From assembly GCA_019235995.1 (NCBI GenBank), contig JAFAJV010000108.1, forward strand, positions 124,001 to 188,000: 64,000 nt of DNA, in the 5' to 3' direction. The notes under the pieces are model-generated. The model worked only from the letters and a program-made list of their open reading frames with translations, did no database searches and had not been told where the DNA came from. The position numbers were made by a program, and so were the translations under genes. The stretch is from Vulcanimicrobiota bacterium. Its GTDB lineage: Bacteria > Vulcanimicrobiota > Vulcanimicrobiia > Vulcanimicrobiales > Vulcanimicrobiaceae. Of the stretch, positions 1-8,709 are shown piece after piece (the first letter of the stretch is position 1; every line of letters begins with the position of its first letter).

Positions 1-8
1 CCTTCTCC

Positions 9-983
9 ATGCATCTCGTCGACTATCGGGCCGGCGATCTCAAGCAGGTGCCCACGCGCAACGGCTTCGGCGAGGGTCTGATCGAGGCGGGCTCGCGCAA
101 CCTCAACGTGCTCGGCATCTGCGCCGATCTTTCCGAGTCGACGCGCTTCGAGGGCTTTCGCAAGGCGCATCCGCGGCAATACATCGAGATCGGCGTCTCC
201 GAGCAGATGCTCGTCGCGATGGCAGGCGGCCTGGCGGCGGTCGGAAAGGTGCCGTGGATCGCAAGCTATGCGATGTTCAACCCGGGCCGATCCTGGGAGC
301 AAGTGCGCACGATCATGGCGCTCAATGAGACGAACGTGAAGATCGCGGGTGCGCACGCCGGCGTCTCGGTCGGCCCGGACGGCGCCACGCATCAGGCGAT
401 CGAGGATATCGCGATCATGCGCGTGATTCCGCACATGCTCGTCGTGGTGCCGTGCGACGCGGTGCAGACGAAGAAGGCGACGCTCGCGCTCTCCGAAGCT
501 TGGGGCCCGACGTATCTTCGGTTCGGCCGCGAGAAGTCGGCGGTGATCACGACGGAGCAGACGCCGTTCGAAATCGGCAAGGCGCAGACGTTCCGTGAGG
601 GTCGCGACGTCGCCATCGTCGCGTGCGGCATCCTCGTCTATAACGCGCTCATCGCCGCCGATCGCTTAGCCCGTGAGGACGGCATCGAGTGCCGCGTCGT
701 CAACAATCATACGATCAAGCCGATGGACGAGGCTGCGATCCTGGACGCGGCCCGCGCGTGCGCTGCGATCGTGACGGTCGAGGAGCATCAGCAGCACGGC
801 GGAATGGGCTCGCGCGTGGCGGAGATCCTCGCCGCGTACCACCCAACGCCGATGGAATTCGTGGGAGTGAACGACCGCTTCGGTCAATCGGGAGACCCCG
901 CGGAGCTCATCGAGCACTACGGCATGGGCGTCGGAGCGATCGAGCAGGCCGTCCGTCGCGCCTACCGCCGAAAAACGGCCTAA
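9..983 (+). CDS. Transketolase family protein, C-terminal subunit
   Basis: This 324-residue protein is the C-terminal half of a split transketolase: a pyrimidine-binding domain followed by the transketolase C-terminal domain. The catalytic-glutamate motif GVSEQM lies at residues 62-67 (Glu65). Split transketolases transfer two-carbon ketol units with thiamine diphosphate in the non-oxidative pentose phosphate pathway. The N-terminal partner, which carries the diphosphate-binding part, is normally encoded just upstream and would lie off the left edge. Related split enzymes act as 1-deoxyxylulose-5-phosphate synthase-like or apulose transketolases, so the exact substrate is inferred. Its stop codon overlaps the stop of the convergent rpsO. 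Confidence 0.9.
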   Translation: MHLVDYRAGDLKQVPTRNGFGEGLIEAGSRNLNVLGICADLSESTRFEGFRKAHPRQYIEIGVSEQMLVAMAGGLAAVGKVPWIASYAMFNPGRSWEQVRTIMALNETNVKIAGAHAGVSVGPDGATHQAIEDIAIMRVIPHMLVVVPCDAVQTKKATLALSEAWGPTYLRFGREKSAVITTEQTPFEIGKAQTFREGRDVAIVACGILVYNALIAADRLAREDGIECRVVNNHTIKPMDEAAILDAARACAAIVTVEEHQQHGGMGSRVAEILAAYHPTPMEFVGVNDRFGQSGDPAELIEHYGMGVGAIEQAVRRAYRRKTA

Positions 984-1249
984 CGTCTCAGGCCGAGTTC
1001 GCCGATGAGACTGCGGTAGCGTTCGAGATTCTTGTCGTGGAGGTAGTTGAGCAGGCGGCGGCGCTGGCCGACCTGCAACAGCAGGCCGCGCCGGCTGTGG
1101 TGATCCTTCTTGTGGACCTTCAGGTGTTCGGTCAGCTGATTGATCGACGCCGTTAGCATCGCGATCTGCACTTCGGCGGAACCGGTATCGTTCGATCCCC
1201 GGCCGTATTTTGTGCTGATCTCGGACTTCTGTTCTTTCGTGAGCGGCAC
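980..1249 (-). CDS. rpsO: 30S ribosomal protein S15
   Basis: The 89-residue product has the family's usual length and ends in the conserved RRRLLNYL...RYRSLI region. It contains the signature [11 protein letters not shown] and the [10 protein letters not shown] segment that binds 16S rRNA helices 20-22. S15 is a primary binder in assembly of the 30S platform. The start is GTG at 1247-1249, because residues from there match S15 exactly and AAGGAG sits about 8 bases upstream; the open frame continues further upstream without S15 similarity. pnp, often next to rpsO, is not present here. The gene converges on the transketolase gene with overlapping stops. Confidence 0.97.
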   Translation of the reverse strand: MPLTKEQKSEISTKYGRGSNDTGSAEVQIAMLTASINQLTEHLKVHKKDHHSRRGLLLQVGQRRRLLNYLHDKNLERYRSLIGELGLRR

Positions 1250-1321
1250 GTAGATTGGCTCCTTGCACAGGATGGTCTCGCTCGGGGACAGATTGCTCGC
1301 GACCGTCCCGGCGACCGGCCT

Positions 1322-1350
1322 AGGATACCAAAGGCTCCGACACGGCGCAA
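1322..1350 (-). promoter_or_regulatory. Candidate sigma-70-type promoter for rpsO
   Basis: On the minus strand TTGCGC (1345-1350) is followed after 17 bases by TATCCT (1322-1327). The leader would be about 65 nt before the rpsO start and contains GGTCGC/GCGAGACC complementarity. S15 represses its own mRNA in several bacteria, so a structured leader is plausible. The match is only 3 of 6 and 4 of 6 to consensus, so this is tentative. Confidence 0.35.
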
Positions 1351-1384
1351 GGTGAGCGCGCGCGGCCGCACAATGAGCGGACCC

Positions 1385-2155
1385 ATGGAGCTCGGGTTGC
1401 ACGGCAGGGCGGCGGTCGTCACCGGAGCGAGCGCCGGGCTCGGAGAGGCCGTCGCGCTCGCACTGGCGCGCGAAGGCGTCTCGCTTGCGCTGGGAGCGCG
1501 GGACGTCGTGCGGCTCGACGCCGTCGCGCAGAATGCCAAGCGGCTCGGCGCACCGCGGGCGCGCGGCTTCGCGCTCGACCTTCGAGATCCGGACTCGATC
1601 GGCTCGATGCTCGACGCAGCGCGCGGTTTCGTGGGAGATGCCGACATCCTCGTGCTCAACGGCGGCGGCCCGAAGCCGGGACGATTCGGCGACGTCGACT
1701 TCGGCGACTGGGACGCCGCCTACCGGCTGTTGCTGCGCAGCATGCTGCAGCTTACCGGCGCACTGGTTCCGAGGATGCGCGCGAAAGGTTGGGGACGCGT
1801 CGTCGCGCTGACGTCGACCGCGGTCAAGCAGCCGATCGACACGCTCGTGCTCTCCAACGCGTTTCGCACCGCGCTCGTCGCCGCGCTGCGCACGCTCGCC
1901 GCCGAGGTCGCGCGCGAGGGCGTCACGGTCAACTGTATCGCCACCGGGCGCGTGGACACCGCGCGTCTGCGCGCACTCTATGACGACGACGAGACGAAAC
2001 TGCGTGCGGCGGGAAGTGAAGTGCCGATCGGTCGCGTCGCCACGCCGGACGAGTTCGCGCCGATGGCGGTGTTCCTGTGCAGCGAGCCGGCGCGCTATGT
2101 GACGGGTCAAACGATCTCGGTCGACGGTGGCCTGACCCGCGGACTGTTCGGGTAG
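1385..2155 (+). CDS. SDR-family oxidoreductase with altered active site
   Basis: This 256-residue Rossmann protein has the cofactor motif TGASAGLG at residues 14-21, an NGGG motif near residue 94 in place of the usual NNAG, and the C-terminal [11 protein letters not shown] typical of FabG-like reductases. It would be an NAD(P)(H)-dependent reductase or dehydrogenase. At the expected YxxxK site the sequence reads LSNAFR, so the catalytic Tyr and Lys are absent; the serine block (TSTAVKQP) is partly kept. The same replacement is known in one subgroup of SDR proteins, so this may be a divergent class. The start is uncertain: ATG 1385 gives the family-like N-terminus, with GTG 1352 and ATG 1373 as alternatives. 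Confidence 0.85.
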   Translation: MELGLHGRAAVVTGASAGLGEAVALALAREGVSLALGARDVVRLDAVAQNAKRLGAPRARGFALDLRDPDSIGSMLDAARGFVGDADILVLNGGGPKPGRFGDVDFGDWDAAYRLLLRSMLQLTGALVPRMRAKGWGRVVALTSTAVKQPIDTLVLSNAFRTALVAALRTLAAEVAREGVTVNCIATGRVDTARLRALYDDDETKLRAAGSEVPIGRVATPDEFAPMAVFLCSEPARYVTGQTISVDGGLTRGLFG

Positions 2156-2190
2156 GAGGGACGGGGGGCGGCGCGAATCACGGGGCCGGT

Positions 2191-2757
2191 ATGCAGGCAG
2201 TGGAAGGAAAGCGCGTCGCCGCGCTGGTCGGCGATGGGTTCGAGGAGGTCGATCTGATCGAGCCCCGCCGCGCCCTCGAAGAGGCCGGCGCGGTCGTCAC
2301 GATCGTCGGATGCGACGAGCGCGCGCGCCAGCGCATCCGTGGCAAGCGCGGCCTCGACGAAGGCCAGAGCATTCGGGCCGAGGAGCTGATAGGAGACTGC
2401 ACCGCCGAGGATTTCGACGCGGTGCTGATTCCGGGCGGGACCTCTCCGGACCGGATCCGCACGGATCGAGAGGTCCATCGCCTCCTGCGCGAGTTCGACA
2501 CGCTCAAGAAACCGATATTCTCGATCGGCCACGGCGCGCAAGTGCTGATCTCCGCGCAGCTCGCGCGCGGCCGTCAGATCACGGGTGCTCCGTCGATCGC
2601 CGACGACATCCGTAACGCGGGCGGGCTGTACCGGGATCAGCCCACGGTGGCGGACTCCAACTGGGTCTCGACGCGCGGCGGCGAGGACCTCGCGCAGTTC
2701 AACCGCGCGATGCTGGAAAAACTCGCCGCCGCCATTCCCGTCCAACCAGTACCGTAA
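2191..2757 (+). CDS. DJ-1/PfpI family protein lacking the nucleophilic cysteine
   Basis: The 188-residue protein has the class I glutamine amidotransferase-like fold of the DJ-1/PfpI family: GDGFEEVDL (residues 14-22, conserved Glu), [10 protein letters not shown] (78-87) and the elbow region SIGHGAQVL (111-119). Family members are proteases, glyoxalases or deglycases that use the Cys of ICHG. Here that position is Gly113, although the adjacent His114 is kept, so the usual chemistry is not possible. The length is normal and the rest looks intact, which argues for a functional, changed protein rather than a decaying gene. It follows the SDR gene by 35 bases on the same strand. Confidence 0.85.
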   Translation: MQAVEGKRVAALVGDGFEEVDLIEPRRALEEAGAVVTIVGCDERARQRIRGKRGLDEGQSIRAEELIGDCTAEDFDAVLIPGGTSPDRIRTDREVHRLLREFDTLKKPIFSIGHGAQVLISAQLARGRQITGAPSIADDIRNAGGLYRDQPTVADSNWVSTRGGEDLAQFNRAMLEKLAAAIPVQPVP

Positions 2758-2760
2758 GAA

Positions 2761-3336
2761 CTAAATCGGATCGTAGCGCGCGAGCGCTTCGCCGTATTGG
2801 CGGAGCGCAAGAAACGATGCGATGGCGCAAAATCCGAACTCCGCGAGCGGCGAGTGCGCGGGAACGGCAAGCACGTACGCGATCGCGCTCGCCGCGGCCG
2901 CGAGGAGCACGTAGAACGCGCGCGAGCCGCGTAGGCGCAGGGTCGCCGACAGCGCGGTCAGCGTCGCCGCGACGACGGCGGCGAGCGCAATCGGCAGCAT
3001 CAGCACGGCGTCCGGCGCGCCCCGAACGGACGCGGCCGCGGCGTAGATGGTGGTCGCCAGCGCGGCGGCGACGCACGGAATGAGCGCCTTCGCGCGCGCG
3101 AGCTCGCGGCCGAAGAGCGGCGCGCTCTGCTCGCAGCGGTCCAGGTGCGGATACCGCCCAGGGCTCTGCGCGAGCGCCATGAGGATTCCCAAGAACGAGC
3201 AGAACATGACGGGCCCGGCCGCTTCGCGCGGCTGCAAGAGCCCCACGACGAGCGCCGCCGCGCACGCGTAGAGGACGAGGCGCCGCTGCTCGTAGAGCCG
3301 CGCCGCGACGAGCGCCGTGAGCGCCCGGGGGGTCAC
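2761..3336 (-). CDS. Small multi-pass membrane protein, ABC-permease-like partner
   Basis: The 191-residue protein is strongly hydrophobic, with about five to six predicted membrane segments (roughly residues 18-37, 41-56, 86-104, 110-133, 140-156 and 160-178). I recognise no family motif. It starts with GTG overlapping the TGA of the upstream ATPase-like gene (GTGA at 3333-3336), so the two are surely translated together. This suggests it is the membrane partner of that protein, perhaps a reduced ABC exporter. The function is unknown. Confidence 0.7.
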   Translation of the reverse strand: MTPRALTALVAARLYEQRRLVLYACAAALVVGLLQPREAAGPVMFCSFLGILMALAQSPGRYPHLDRCEQSAPLFGRELARAKALIPCVAAALATTIYAAAASVRGAPDAVLMLPIALAAVVAATLTALSATLRLRGSRAFYVLLAAAASAIAYVLAVPAHSPLAEFGFCAIASFLALRQYGEALARYDPI

Positions 3337-3902
3337 GCCGGCGTGGCGCGCAGCGCGTCGCGGCGGCGAAACGCTCGCGCGGCGGCGACGTTCGTATGCG
3401 TCGACAGCACGGCCTTTCCGCCTGCGACGCGCAAGATGCGTTCGGCGTACGCGGGCATCGGGCGATCCAGCACGATCAGCTCCGGGCCCGCGAGCAACGC
3501 GCCGATGAACGGAAGCGCGAAGGCTTCGTGCATGTCGCCGAGCGCCGTGCGCAGCGCGCTCGCGCGCTCGAACGCGAGGCGTGCCTCGACATTCCAGAGC
3601 GCGGCACGGTATGCGACGTATGCCGCGAAGTCGCGCTCTTCCAGCCCGACCGGTTCGTGCGGAACGAATCCGGCGATGCGCTTGCAGTGAACGGACTGAA
3701 CACGCGGATCGAAGTCACCGATCAGCACGCAGCCGCTCGACGCTTTGACGATCCCCGCGGCCATCAGCGCCACGACGGCGGCTTCCCGCGCAGACGCAAA
3801 CGTGCGCGCGGCGAGCTCGCCGGGTTCAACGTCGAGCGTTACGGGAGCGACCGACCAACTGCCGAGCCGAAACGAGGCGCTTCGCATGCGCAGGAGCGGC
3901 AT
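3333..3902 (-). CDS. Degenerate ABC-type ATPase-like protein (no Walker A)
   Basis: This 189-residue protein keeps scattered ABC-ATPase landmarks: SGCVLIGDFDP and KRIAGFVPHEP (the region before the Q loop), a Walker B-like LIVLDRP, and an H-loop-like LSTHTN. The Walker A stretch GxxGxGKS/T is missing, replaced by RTFASAREAA; there is no LSGGQ signature; and the catalytic Glu after Walker B is Arg. It should not hydrolyse ATP in the normal way. Reading frame, length and coupling to the membrane-protein gene are intact. Alternatives are an unrelated protein with chance resemblance, or an ABC module in decay. Confidence 0.65.
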   Translation of the reverse strand: MPLLRMRSASFRLGSWSVAPVTLDVEPGELAARTFASAREAAVVALMAAGIVKASSGCVLIGDFDPRVQSVHCKRIAGFVPHEPVGLEERDFAAYVAYRAALWNVEARLAFERASALRTALGDMHEAFALPFIGALLAGPELIVLDRPMPAYAERILRVAGGKAVLSTHTNVAAARAFRRRDALRATPA

Positions 3903-3943
3903 TGCAGCAGTATCGTTCGGCGCGCTTGCCCAACTCTCCCTAA

Positions 3944-5671
3944 GTGCTTTCCAACACCGAAATCGCGAAAAAGCTGCTCGAAATCCGGACGCTGATGGAG
4001 ATGGCGGGAGAGTCGTTTTACAAGTACATGGCGTACGAAAAGGCCGCCGCCTCCGTCGAAAACGCCCCGCCTCTCCGGGACCTCGTCGCCGCGGGCGAGC
4101 ACCTTAAGCTTCCCGGGGTCGGGAAGTCGATCGGCGCCGCGATCGAGCAGCTCGTGACGTCGGGAGGCGCGGAGCAGCTCGATCTCCTCTATCAACGCTT
4201 TCCGCCGTCGCTGATCGAGGTGCTCGGCGTGAGCGGCATCGGTACGAAGACGGCGGCGATGCTCTTCACGGAGTACGGCATCGCCTCGCTCGCGGATCTC
4301 GAAGCGGCGATCGCGGCCGGCACGCTGACGAGCGTGCCGCGGCTCGGAAGCAAGACGATAGAGAATTGGAAGCGCGGGATCCTCGCGTACAAGGGGCGGC
4401 AGCGGCGCACGCCCCTGCCGCAGGCGCTGGCGATCGCGCGCCAGGTCGTCGCGCATCTCCAGGCGGGCCCACCGCTCGAGCGCCTCGCCTTTGCCGGCAG
4501 CCTCCGCCGCGCCGAAGTAACCGTCGGCGATATCGACATCGTCTGCACGTCGCAGCACGCCGCCGACGTCATCGGGCATTTCGCTCAGTGGCCGCGTGCA
4601 GAGGCGGTGCTCGCGGAGGGTCCGACAAAGGCCAGCATATGGCTCTCAGGCGGCCTGCAGATCGATCTGCGCGTCCTCCCCGACCATCTCTACGGAAACC
4701 TGCTGCAGCATTTCACCGGCTCGCGCGAGCACAACATCAAGTTGCGCGAGTACGCCGTGCGCAGGAACCTGCGCGTGAGTGAAAACGGCATATTGAACCT
4801 CGAGAACGGCGAGGTGATCACGTGTACCGACGAAGAGGGCGTCTATGCGGCGCTGGGCATGCAGTTCATTCCGCCGGAGCTGCGCAGCGGCTTGGACGAG
4901 ATCGAATTGGCTCGCGCGCGGACCCTGCCGGTGCTGATCCAGTCGGCCGACCTGCGCGGCGATTTTCACATGCACACGACGTGGAGTGACGGCGACGACA
5001 CGCTGGAAGCGATGACCGCCGCCGCGGCGGCGCGCGGCTACGAGTATCATGCGATCAGCGATCACTCGCGGGGGCGCGCGCGGCGCTTCGGTATGGGTGC
5101 CGACGAGCTTCGCCGCCAGCGCGAGGAGATCGCCGCCGCGAGCGCGCGCTACGGCATACGCACGCTGCAGGCGAGCGAGGTCGACATCCTGCCCGACGGT
5201 TCGCTGGATTTGGACGATGACGTTCTCGCGGAGCTTGACGTCGTCGTCGCGTCGGTGCACACTGCGACGAGCCAATCCCGCGAGCAGATGACGGAGCGCC
5301 TCATTCGGGCATGCCAGAACCGGTACGTGACGATCCTCGGACACCCGACCGGCCGCCGGTTTGATAGTTCGCGAGGTTATGAATTCGATTACGACGCGGT
5401 GTTCGCGGCCGCGGCGCGCACGGGCACGGCGCTCGAGATCGACGGCCAGGCCGCCCGCCTCGACCTCCCGGCCCCGCTCGCACGGCTCGCGAAGTCGTAC
5501 GGCGTGACGCTGGCGCTCGACAGCGACGCGCATCGCACCGGCGATCTCGCCGCCATAGAGTTCGCGGTCGGCCAGGCTCGCCGTGCCGGACTCGGCAAGG
5601 CGGACGTGTTGAACGCGCGCTCACTCGATGACGTGCTCGCGTTCGTCGCCCGCAAGCGGAACGCGGCGTGA
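3944..5671 (+). CDS. polX: DNA polymerase X with PHP exonuclease domain
   Basis: The 575-residue length is standard for bacterial PolX. An N-terminal 8-kDa-like and helix-hairpin-helix region (PGVGKS, SGIGTKTA) is followed by the pol-beta nucleotidyltransferase motif GSLRR (185-189) and GDIDIV with metal-binding Asp197 and Asp199. The C-terminal PHP domain has DFHMHTTWSDG, ISDHSRG and LDSDAHRTGD, the metal ligands of the 3'-5' exonuclease. PolX fills short gaps in base excision repair. The start is GTG 3944, which gives the expected MLSNTEIAKKL N-terminus. The next gene starts within its stop codon. Confidence 0.95.
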   Translation: MLSNTEIAKKLLEIRTLMEMAGESFYKYMAYEKAAASVENAPPLRDLVAAGEHLKLPGVGKSIGAAIEQLVTSGGAEQLDLLYQRFPPSLIEVLGVSGIGTKTAAMLFTEYGIASLADLEAAIAAGTLTSVPRLGSKTIENWKRGILAYKGRQRRTPLPQALAIARQVVAHLQAGPPLERLAFAGSLRRAEVTVGDIDIVCTSQHAADVIGHFAQWPRAEAVLAEGPTKASIWLSGGLQIDLRVLPDHLYGNLLQHFTGSREHNIKLREYAVRRNLRVSENGILNLENGEVITCTDEEGVYAALGMQFIPPELRSGLDEIELARARTLPVLIQSADLRGDFHMHTTWSDGDDTLEAMTAAAAARGYEYHAISDHSRGRARRFGMGADELRRQREEIAAASARYGIRTLQASEVDILPDGSLDLDDDVLAELDVVVASVHTATSQSREQMTERLIRACQNRYVTILGHPTGRRFDSSRGYEFDYDAVFAAAARTGTALEIDGQAARLDLPAPLARLAKSYGVTLALDSDAHRTGDLAAIEFAVGQARRAGLGKADVLNARSLDDVLAFVARKRNAA

Positions 5672-6456
5672 TCGCCGGCGCGCGGCTGGCCGGAGCGTTA
5701 GTCCGCGAGCGAGCAGGGTCGCCGCTGCTCTTCGTCCACGGCGTCGGATCGACCGCGGCGATCTGGGACCATCAGCTGCAAGCGTTTGGACGCGATCGTC
5801 TCTGCGCCGCGATCGAGCTGCGCGGCAACGGCGCGCAGAAGCCCGATCCCGACCCTACGTCGATCACTCGCGAAGGTTACGCCGACGACGTGATCGCCAT
5901 CGCCGACGCGCTGGGCGCCGAGCGCTTCACGCTGATCGGCTGCAGCCTCGGGGGCGTGGTCGCGTTCGAGTTGTGGCGGCGCGTCCCGCAGCGTGTCTGC
6001 GCAATGCTCTTGCTCGGGACCTTCGCACGTTATCCCGATGGCGAGAAGTACGCCGAGCAAGTTTGCGCACAAGCCCGCGAGGCCGGCGACATGCGCACGT
6101 TTGGCGAACGCCGCGCGGCGCAGCTCGGCCTGCCGCAGGCGCGCCTCAGTGAAACGGTCGAGCAATACGCGTGCAAATCCGTCGACTGTTTTCTCGCGGC
6201 AACCAACGCGACGTGGACGGGCGATTATCGTGACCTGCTGACGAGCATCGACGTGCCGGTTCTGGTGGCGCGCGGCGAGCACGACCCGGTCTCGACGGCC
6301 GCGCTGTGCGGGGAGATCGCCACGGCGATTCGCGGGGCACGGTCCGCGACGGTACCCGCCGCCGGCCACGTCGCGAACGCCGACAACCCCGCCGCGTTCA
6401 ATGAGATGCTGCGCGCGTTTCTTACGTCACAACTGTTCAAGGAGCTTTGCAAGTGA
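5668..6456 (+). CDS. Alpha/beta-fold hydrolase
   Basis: This 262-residue hydrolase shows the oxyanion motif HGVGSTAAIWD, the nucleophile elbow GCSLGG (Ser), an acid-bearing GEHDPV and the catalytic His in AGHVANADNP. It belongs with the 3-oxoadipate enol-lactonase or non-haem peroxidase-like group, but the substrate cannot be read from sequence. It starts with GTG inside the polX stop (GTGA) and its own stop overlaps the start of the lipoprotein gene the same way, so polX, hydrolase and lipoprotein form one transcription unit. Confidence 0.88.
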   Translation: MIAGARLAGALVRERAGSPLLFVHGVGSTAAIWDHQLQAFGRDRLCAAIELRGNGAQKPDPDPTSITREGYADDVIAIADALGAERFTLIGCSLGGVVAFELWRRVPQRVCAMLLLGTFARYPDGEKYAEQVCAQAREAGDMRTFGERRAAQLGLPQARLSETVEQYACKSVDCFLAATNATWTGDYRDLLTSIDVPVLVARGEHDPVSTAALCGEIATAIRGARSATVPAAGHVANADNPAAFNEMLRAFLTSQLFKELCK

Positions 6457-6983
6457 AGAGCTTTTGTCGTTTGCAGCAACTTTTGGCTATGGTTACCGTC
6501 GCCGTGCTGGCAGCCTGCAACGCGGAGCAGGACGTTACGCCGAACGGCGGCGCCGCTCGAACTGTAGGTGTAGGGCAGCCTCGAGCAATTTTCGACCACG
6601 GTGGAGTGTTCCGCGGCGAGTACTCCGGAACGTATGGCCTCTCCGGAGACTGTTCCTTGACAAAAACTCTTTCATTTGAGGGCAGTGGTCAGGCAAGGTT
6701 CTTGCATCCGAGCAGCGAGCAGGGCTCGCTGACCCGCTTTTGCGGCAGTGGCGGGTGGACCGGCTCGGCGACGCTAACGAGCGCTCAATCTCCGGGCGAT
6801 AGCATTACGGCGAGCTTAAAGGCTCCCGGCGTCTGGCCGTGCGCCCCCTTGCGCATCGCGTTCTCGGTCACCGGCGGCACCGGACGATTCCGGCGTGCCT
6901 CGGGTAGCGGCACTATCCATTGGCGGTGTCGTTCCTCGAAACTGGTTTACAGCGACCGCTGGAGGGGGACGCTGAAGTTTTGA
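6453..6983 (+). CDS. Putative secreted lipoprotein
   Basis: The 176-residue product begins with a signal peptide ending in a lipobox, VLAAC (Cys about residue 22), so it is probably lipid-anchored. The mature part is Gly/Ser/Thr-rich with a pair of cysteines (CSLTKT...RFCGSGG) and repeats of short beta-strand-like segments; I recognise no family. The start is GTG 6453, with GGAG 9 bases upstream. A TTG at 6447 is less well placed. It has somewhat lower GC than its neighbours, consistent with an accessory gene. Confidence 0.7.
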   Translation: MKSFCRLQQLLAMVTVAVLAACNAEQDVTPNGGAARTVGVGQPRAIFDHGGVFRGEYSGTYGLSGDCSLTKTLSFEGSGQARFLHPSSEQGSLTRFCGSGGWTGSATLTSAQSPGDSITASLKAPGVWPCAPLRIAFSVTGGTGRFRRASGSGTIHWRCRSSKLVYSDRWRGTLKF

Positions 6984-6997
6984 TGGAGCGTCGCCGG

Positions 6998-7867
6998 CTA
7001 GTCGACGCGATCGGAGTTGGTATAGACGTTGGCCCGGTCGTCGCGCACGAAGCCGACGAGCGTGACGTTGAACTCGCGCGCCAGCTCGACTGCCAGGCTG
7101 CTCGGCGCGGAGACGGAGCAGACGATCGGAATTCGCGCCATCACGCTCTTTTGTAAGATCTCGTAGCTCGCGCGGCCGCTGACCATTAGGGCGCAGCGCC
7201 GCAGCGGAAGGCGCCCGTCGAGCAGCGCCCAGCCGACGAGCTTGTCGAGGGCGTTGTGGCGACCGACGTCTTCGCGGACTGCGACGACGTCCCCGCGCTC
7301 GTCGAAGAGTGCCGCCGCGTGAAGGCCGCCGGTCTTCTCAAAAATGCGTTGCGCCTCGCGCATACGCTGCGGGAGCGCATAGACGACGCTCGCGGCGATG
7401 CGCACGTCATCCTCGATCGGCGTGACGCCGAGCGAGCGGATCGAATCGAGCTGCGCGCGGCCGCAAACTCCGCACGAGCTGCTCATCGTGAAGTGACGCT
7501 CGAAGCGCGCGAGATCGAGCGTTCTCGCCGGGTTACGTAACTCGACCGTGACGATGTTGTAGCGTTGCTCGGGTTCGACGGAGGGGTCGAGGCAGTAGGT
7601 CAGGCCGGCGATCTCGTCCCGGCTACGGACGATGCCTTCGCTGAAGACGAATCCGGCGGCAAGCTCGAAGTCGTTGCCCGGCGTTCGCATCGTCACCGCG
7701 AGCGTTTGCGTCTTCGCGCCGACAACGAGGCGGAGCTCGAGTGGCTCTTCGGTTACGACGTGGTCGTGTTTACGCGAACGTGCCTCGCCCTGGAGTGCGA
7801 CGGCTTCGAGCTCAACGCTACGGCCGGCTCGCCCTTCGACTGCGCTCGCCTCGTTCGCTCCGCTCAG
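6998..7867 (-). CDS. fdhD: Formate dehydrogenase accessory sulfurtransferase FdhD (probable CTG start)
   Basis: FdhD moves sulfur from IscS to the bis-MGD molybdenum cofactor before it enters formate dehydrogenase. Motifs are TMRTPGNDFELAAGF, the catalytic-cysteine loop SSSCGVCG, EDVGRHNALDK and SGRASYEILQK. The first standard start, GTG 7696, would remove the conserved N-terminal block HVVTEEPLELRL, which is in frame and intact upstream. No ATG, GTG or TTG lies in that extension. CTG at 7865-7867 overlaps the TGA of the upstream iron-sulfur gene as CTGA, the same coupling used by its neighbours, and gives 289 residues, a normal length. The extension's first residues come from a dispersed repeat. 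Confidence 0.85.
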   Translation of the reverse strand: MSGANEASAVEGRAGRSVELEAVALQGEARSRKHDHVVTEEPLELRLVVGAKTQTLAVTMRTPGNDFELAAGFVFSEGIVRSRDEIAGLTYCLDPSVEPEQRYNIVTVELRNPARTLDLARFERHFTMSSSCGVCGRAQLDSIRSLGVTPIEDDVRIAASVVYALPQRMREAQRIFEKTGGLHAAALFDERGDVVAVREDVGRHNALDKLVGWALLDGRLPLRRCALMVSGRASYEILQKSVMARIPIVCSVSAPSSLAVELAREFNVTLVGFVRDDRANVYTNSDRVD

Positions 7868-7873
7868 GATGAC
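7833..7873 (-). repeat. Dispersed palindromic element, copy A
   Basis: Read on the minus strand, this 41-bp copy begins GTCATCCTGAGC and ends GTCGAAGG, with a longer GCGAGC-rich centre than the other two copies. It supplies the TGA stop of the iron-sulfur protein gene and the first codons of fdhD. Confidence 0.7.
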
Positions 7874-8709
7874 AACTCGCCAGGCGGGCGGTTCTGCACG
7901 TATTGGTAGCCGAAGCGGCCTTTGACGCAGAGGTGCCCGTGCGTCACGCCGTTTTCGATCGGCGACGTGACCTTCACGATCTCATTCTCTTGCACGTGCA
8001 GCGTGAGCGTGCATCCGACGCCGCAGTACGAGCAGATCGTGTCGGTTTGCGTCTGAGCGGGTTCGTCCCACTGCCCGCGCGCGCGCAGTTCGTGCTCCGA
8101 CGAAAACATCAACGCGCCGGTGGGGCAGACCCCGATGCAGTTGCCGCAGTAGACGCAGGCCGAATCCGGCAGCGCGACGTCGTACTCGGTCGAGATGTGG
8201 GCGTCGAAGCCTCGGCCGGCGACGGCGATCGCGAACGTGTTCTGAGCGTCGACGCCACATGCCTCGACGCACTTGTAGCAGAGGATGCACTTCGCGTAGT
8301 CACGGACGTAGAGCTCGTTGTCGATCTTGATCGGCTGCGCGACCGTTGCCGGCGTCGCGCCGAAGCGCCGCGGGTCCGCGCCGTAGCGCTCACAATAGCG
8401 CCGCGCGTCCGGCGCCGTCGAAAGGTCGACGGACGAGCCCAGGAGCTCGAGGACCAGCTTGCGGCTGTGGCGGACGCGCGGGGAATCGGTTTGGATGGCC
8501 ATGCCCGGCTCGGCGCGGCGCGCGCAAGCGGGAACGAGCGCGCGCGATCCCTCCAGCTCGACGACGCAGACGCGACACGCATTCACCGGCGTCAGCGACT
8601 CGAGGAAGCAGAGCGTGGGGGTGTCGATCCCGATGGCGCGGCACGCCTCGAGGATCGTCGCGCCGTCGGGGACGCGCACCGGCGCCCCGTCGATGGTTAG
8701 CTCGACCAT
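7864..8709 (-). CDS. Formate dehydrogenase iron-sulfur subunit carrying the displaced [4Fe-4S] domain of the catalytic subunit
   Basis: The 281-residue protein starts like NuoG/HoxU: a [2Fe-2S] ferredoxin domain (Cys34, 45, 48, 62), then two [4Fe-4S] clusters (Cys141/144/147/151 and Cys185/188/191/195). Its last 60 residues are the N-terminal [4Fe-4S] domain of molybdopterin oxidoreductases: CSYCGVGC (Cys226, 229, 233) and HLCVKGRFG (Cys261, with the conserved Lys263). In formate dehydrogenases this domain normally precedes the catalytic domain in one chain. Here it stops just after and the catalytic chain is a separate gene that lacks it. It probably wires the active site to the NuoEF subunit. 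It overlaps the NuoEF gene by 13 bases. Confidence 0.9.
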   Translation of the reverse strand: MVELTIDGAPVRVPDGATILEACRAIGIDTPTLCFLESLTPVNACRVCVVELEGSRALVPACARRAEPGMAIQTDSPRVRHSRKLVLELLGSSVDLSTAPDARRYCERYGADPRRFGATPATVAQPIKIDNELYVRDYAKCILCYKCVEACGVDAQNTFAIAVAGRGFDAHISTEYDVALPDSACVYCGNCIGVCPTGALMFSSEHELRARGQWDEPAQTQTDTICSYCGVGCTLTLHVQENEIVKVTSPIENGVTHGHLCVKGRFGYQYVQNRPPGELSS

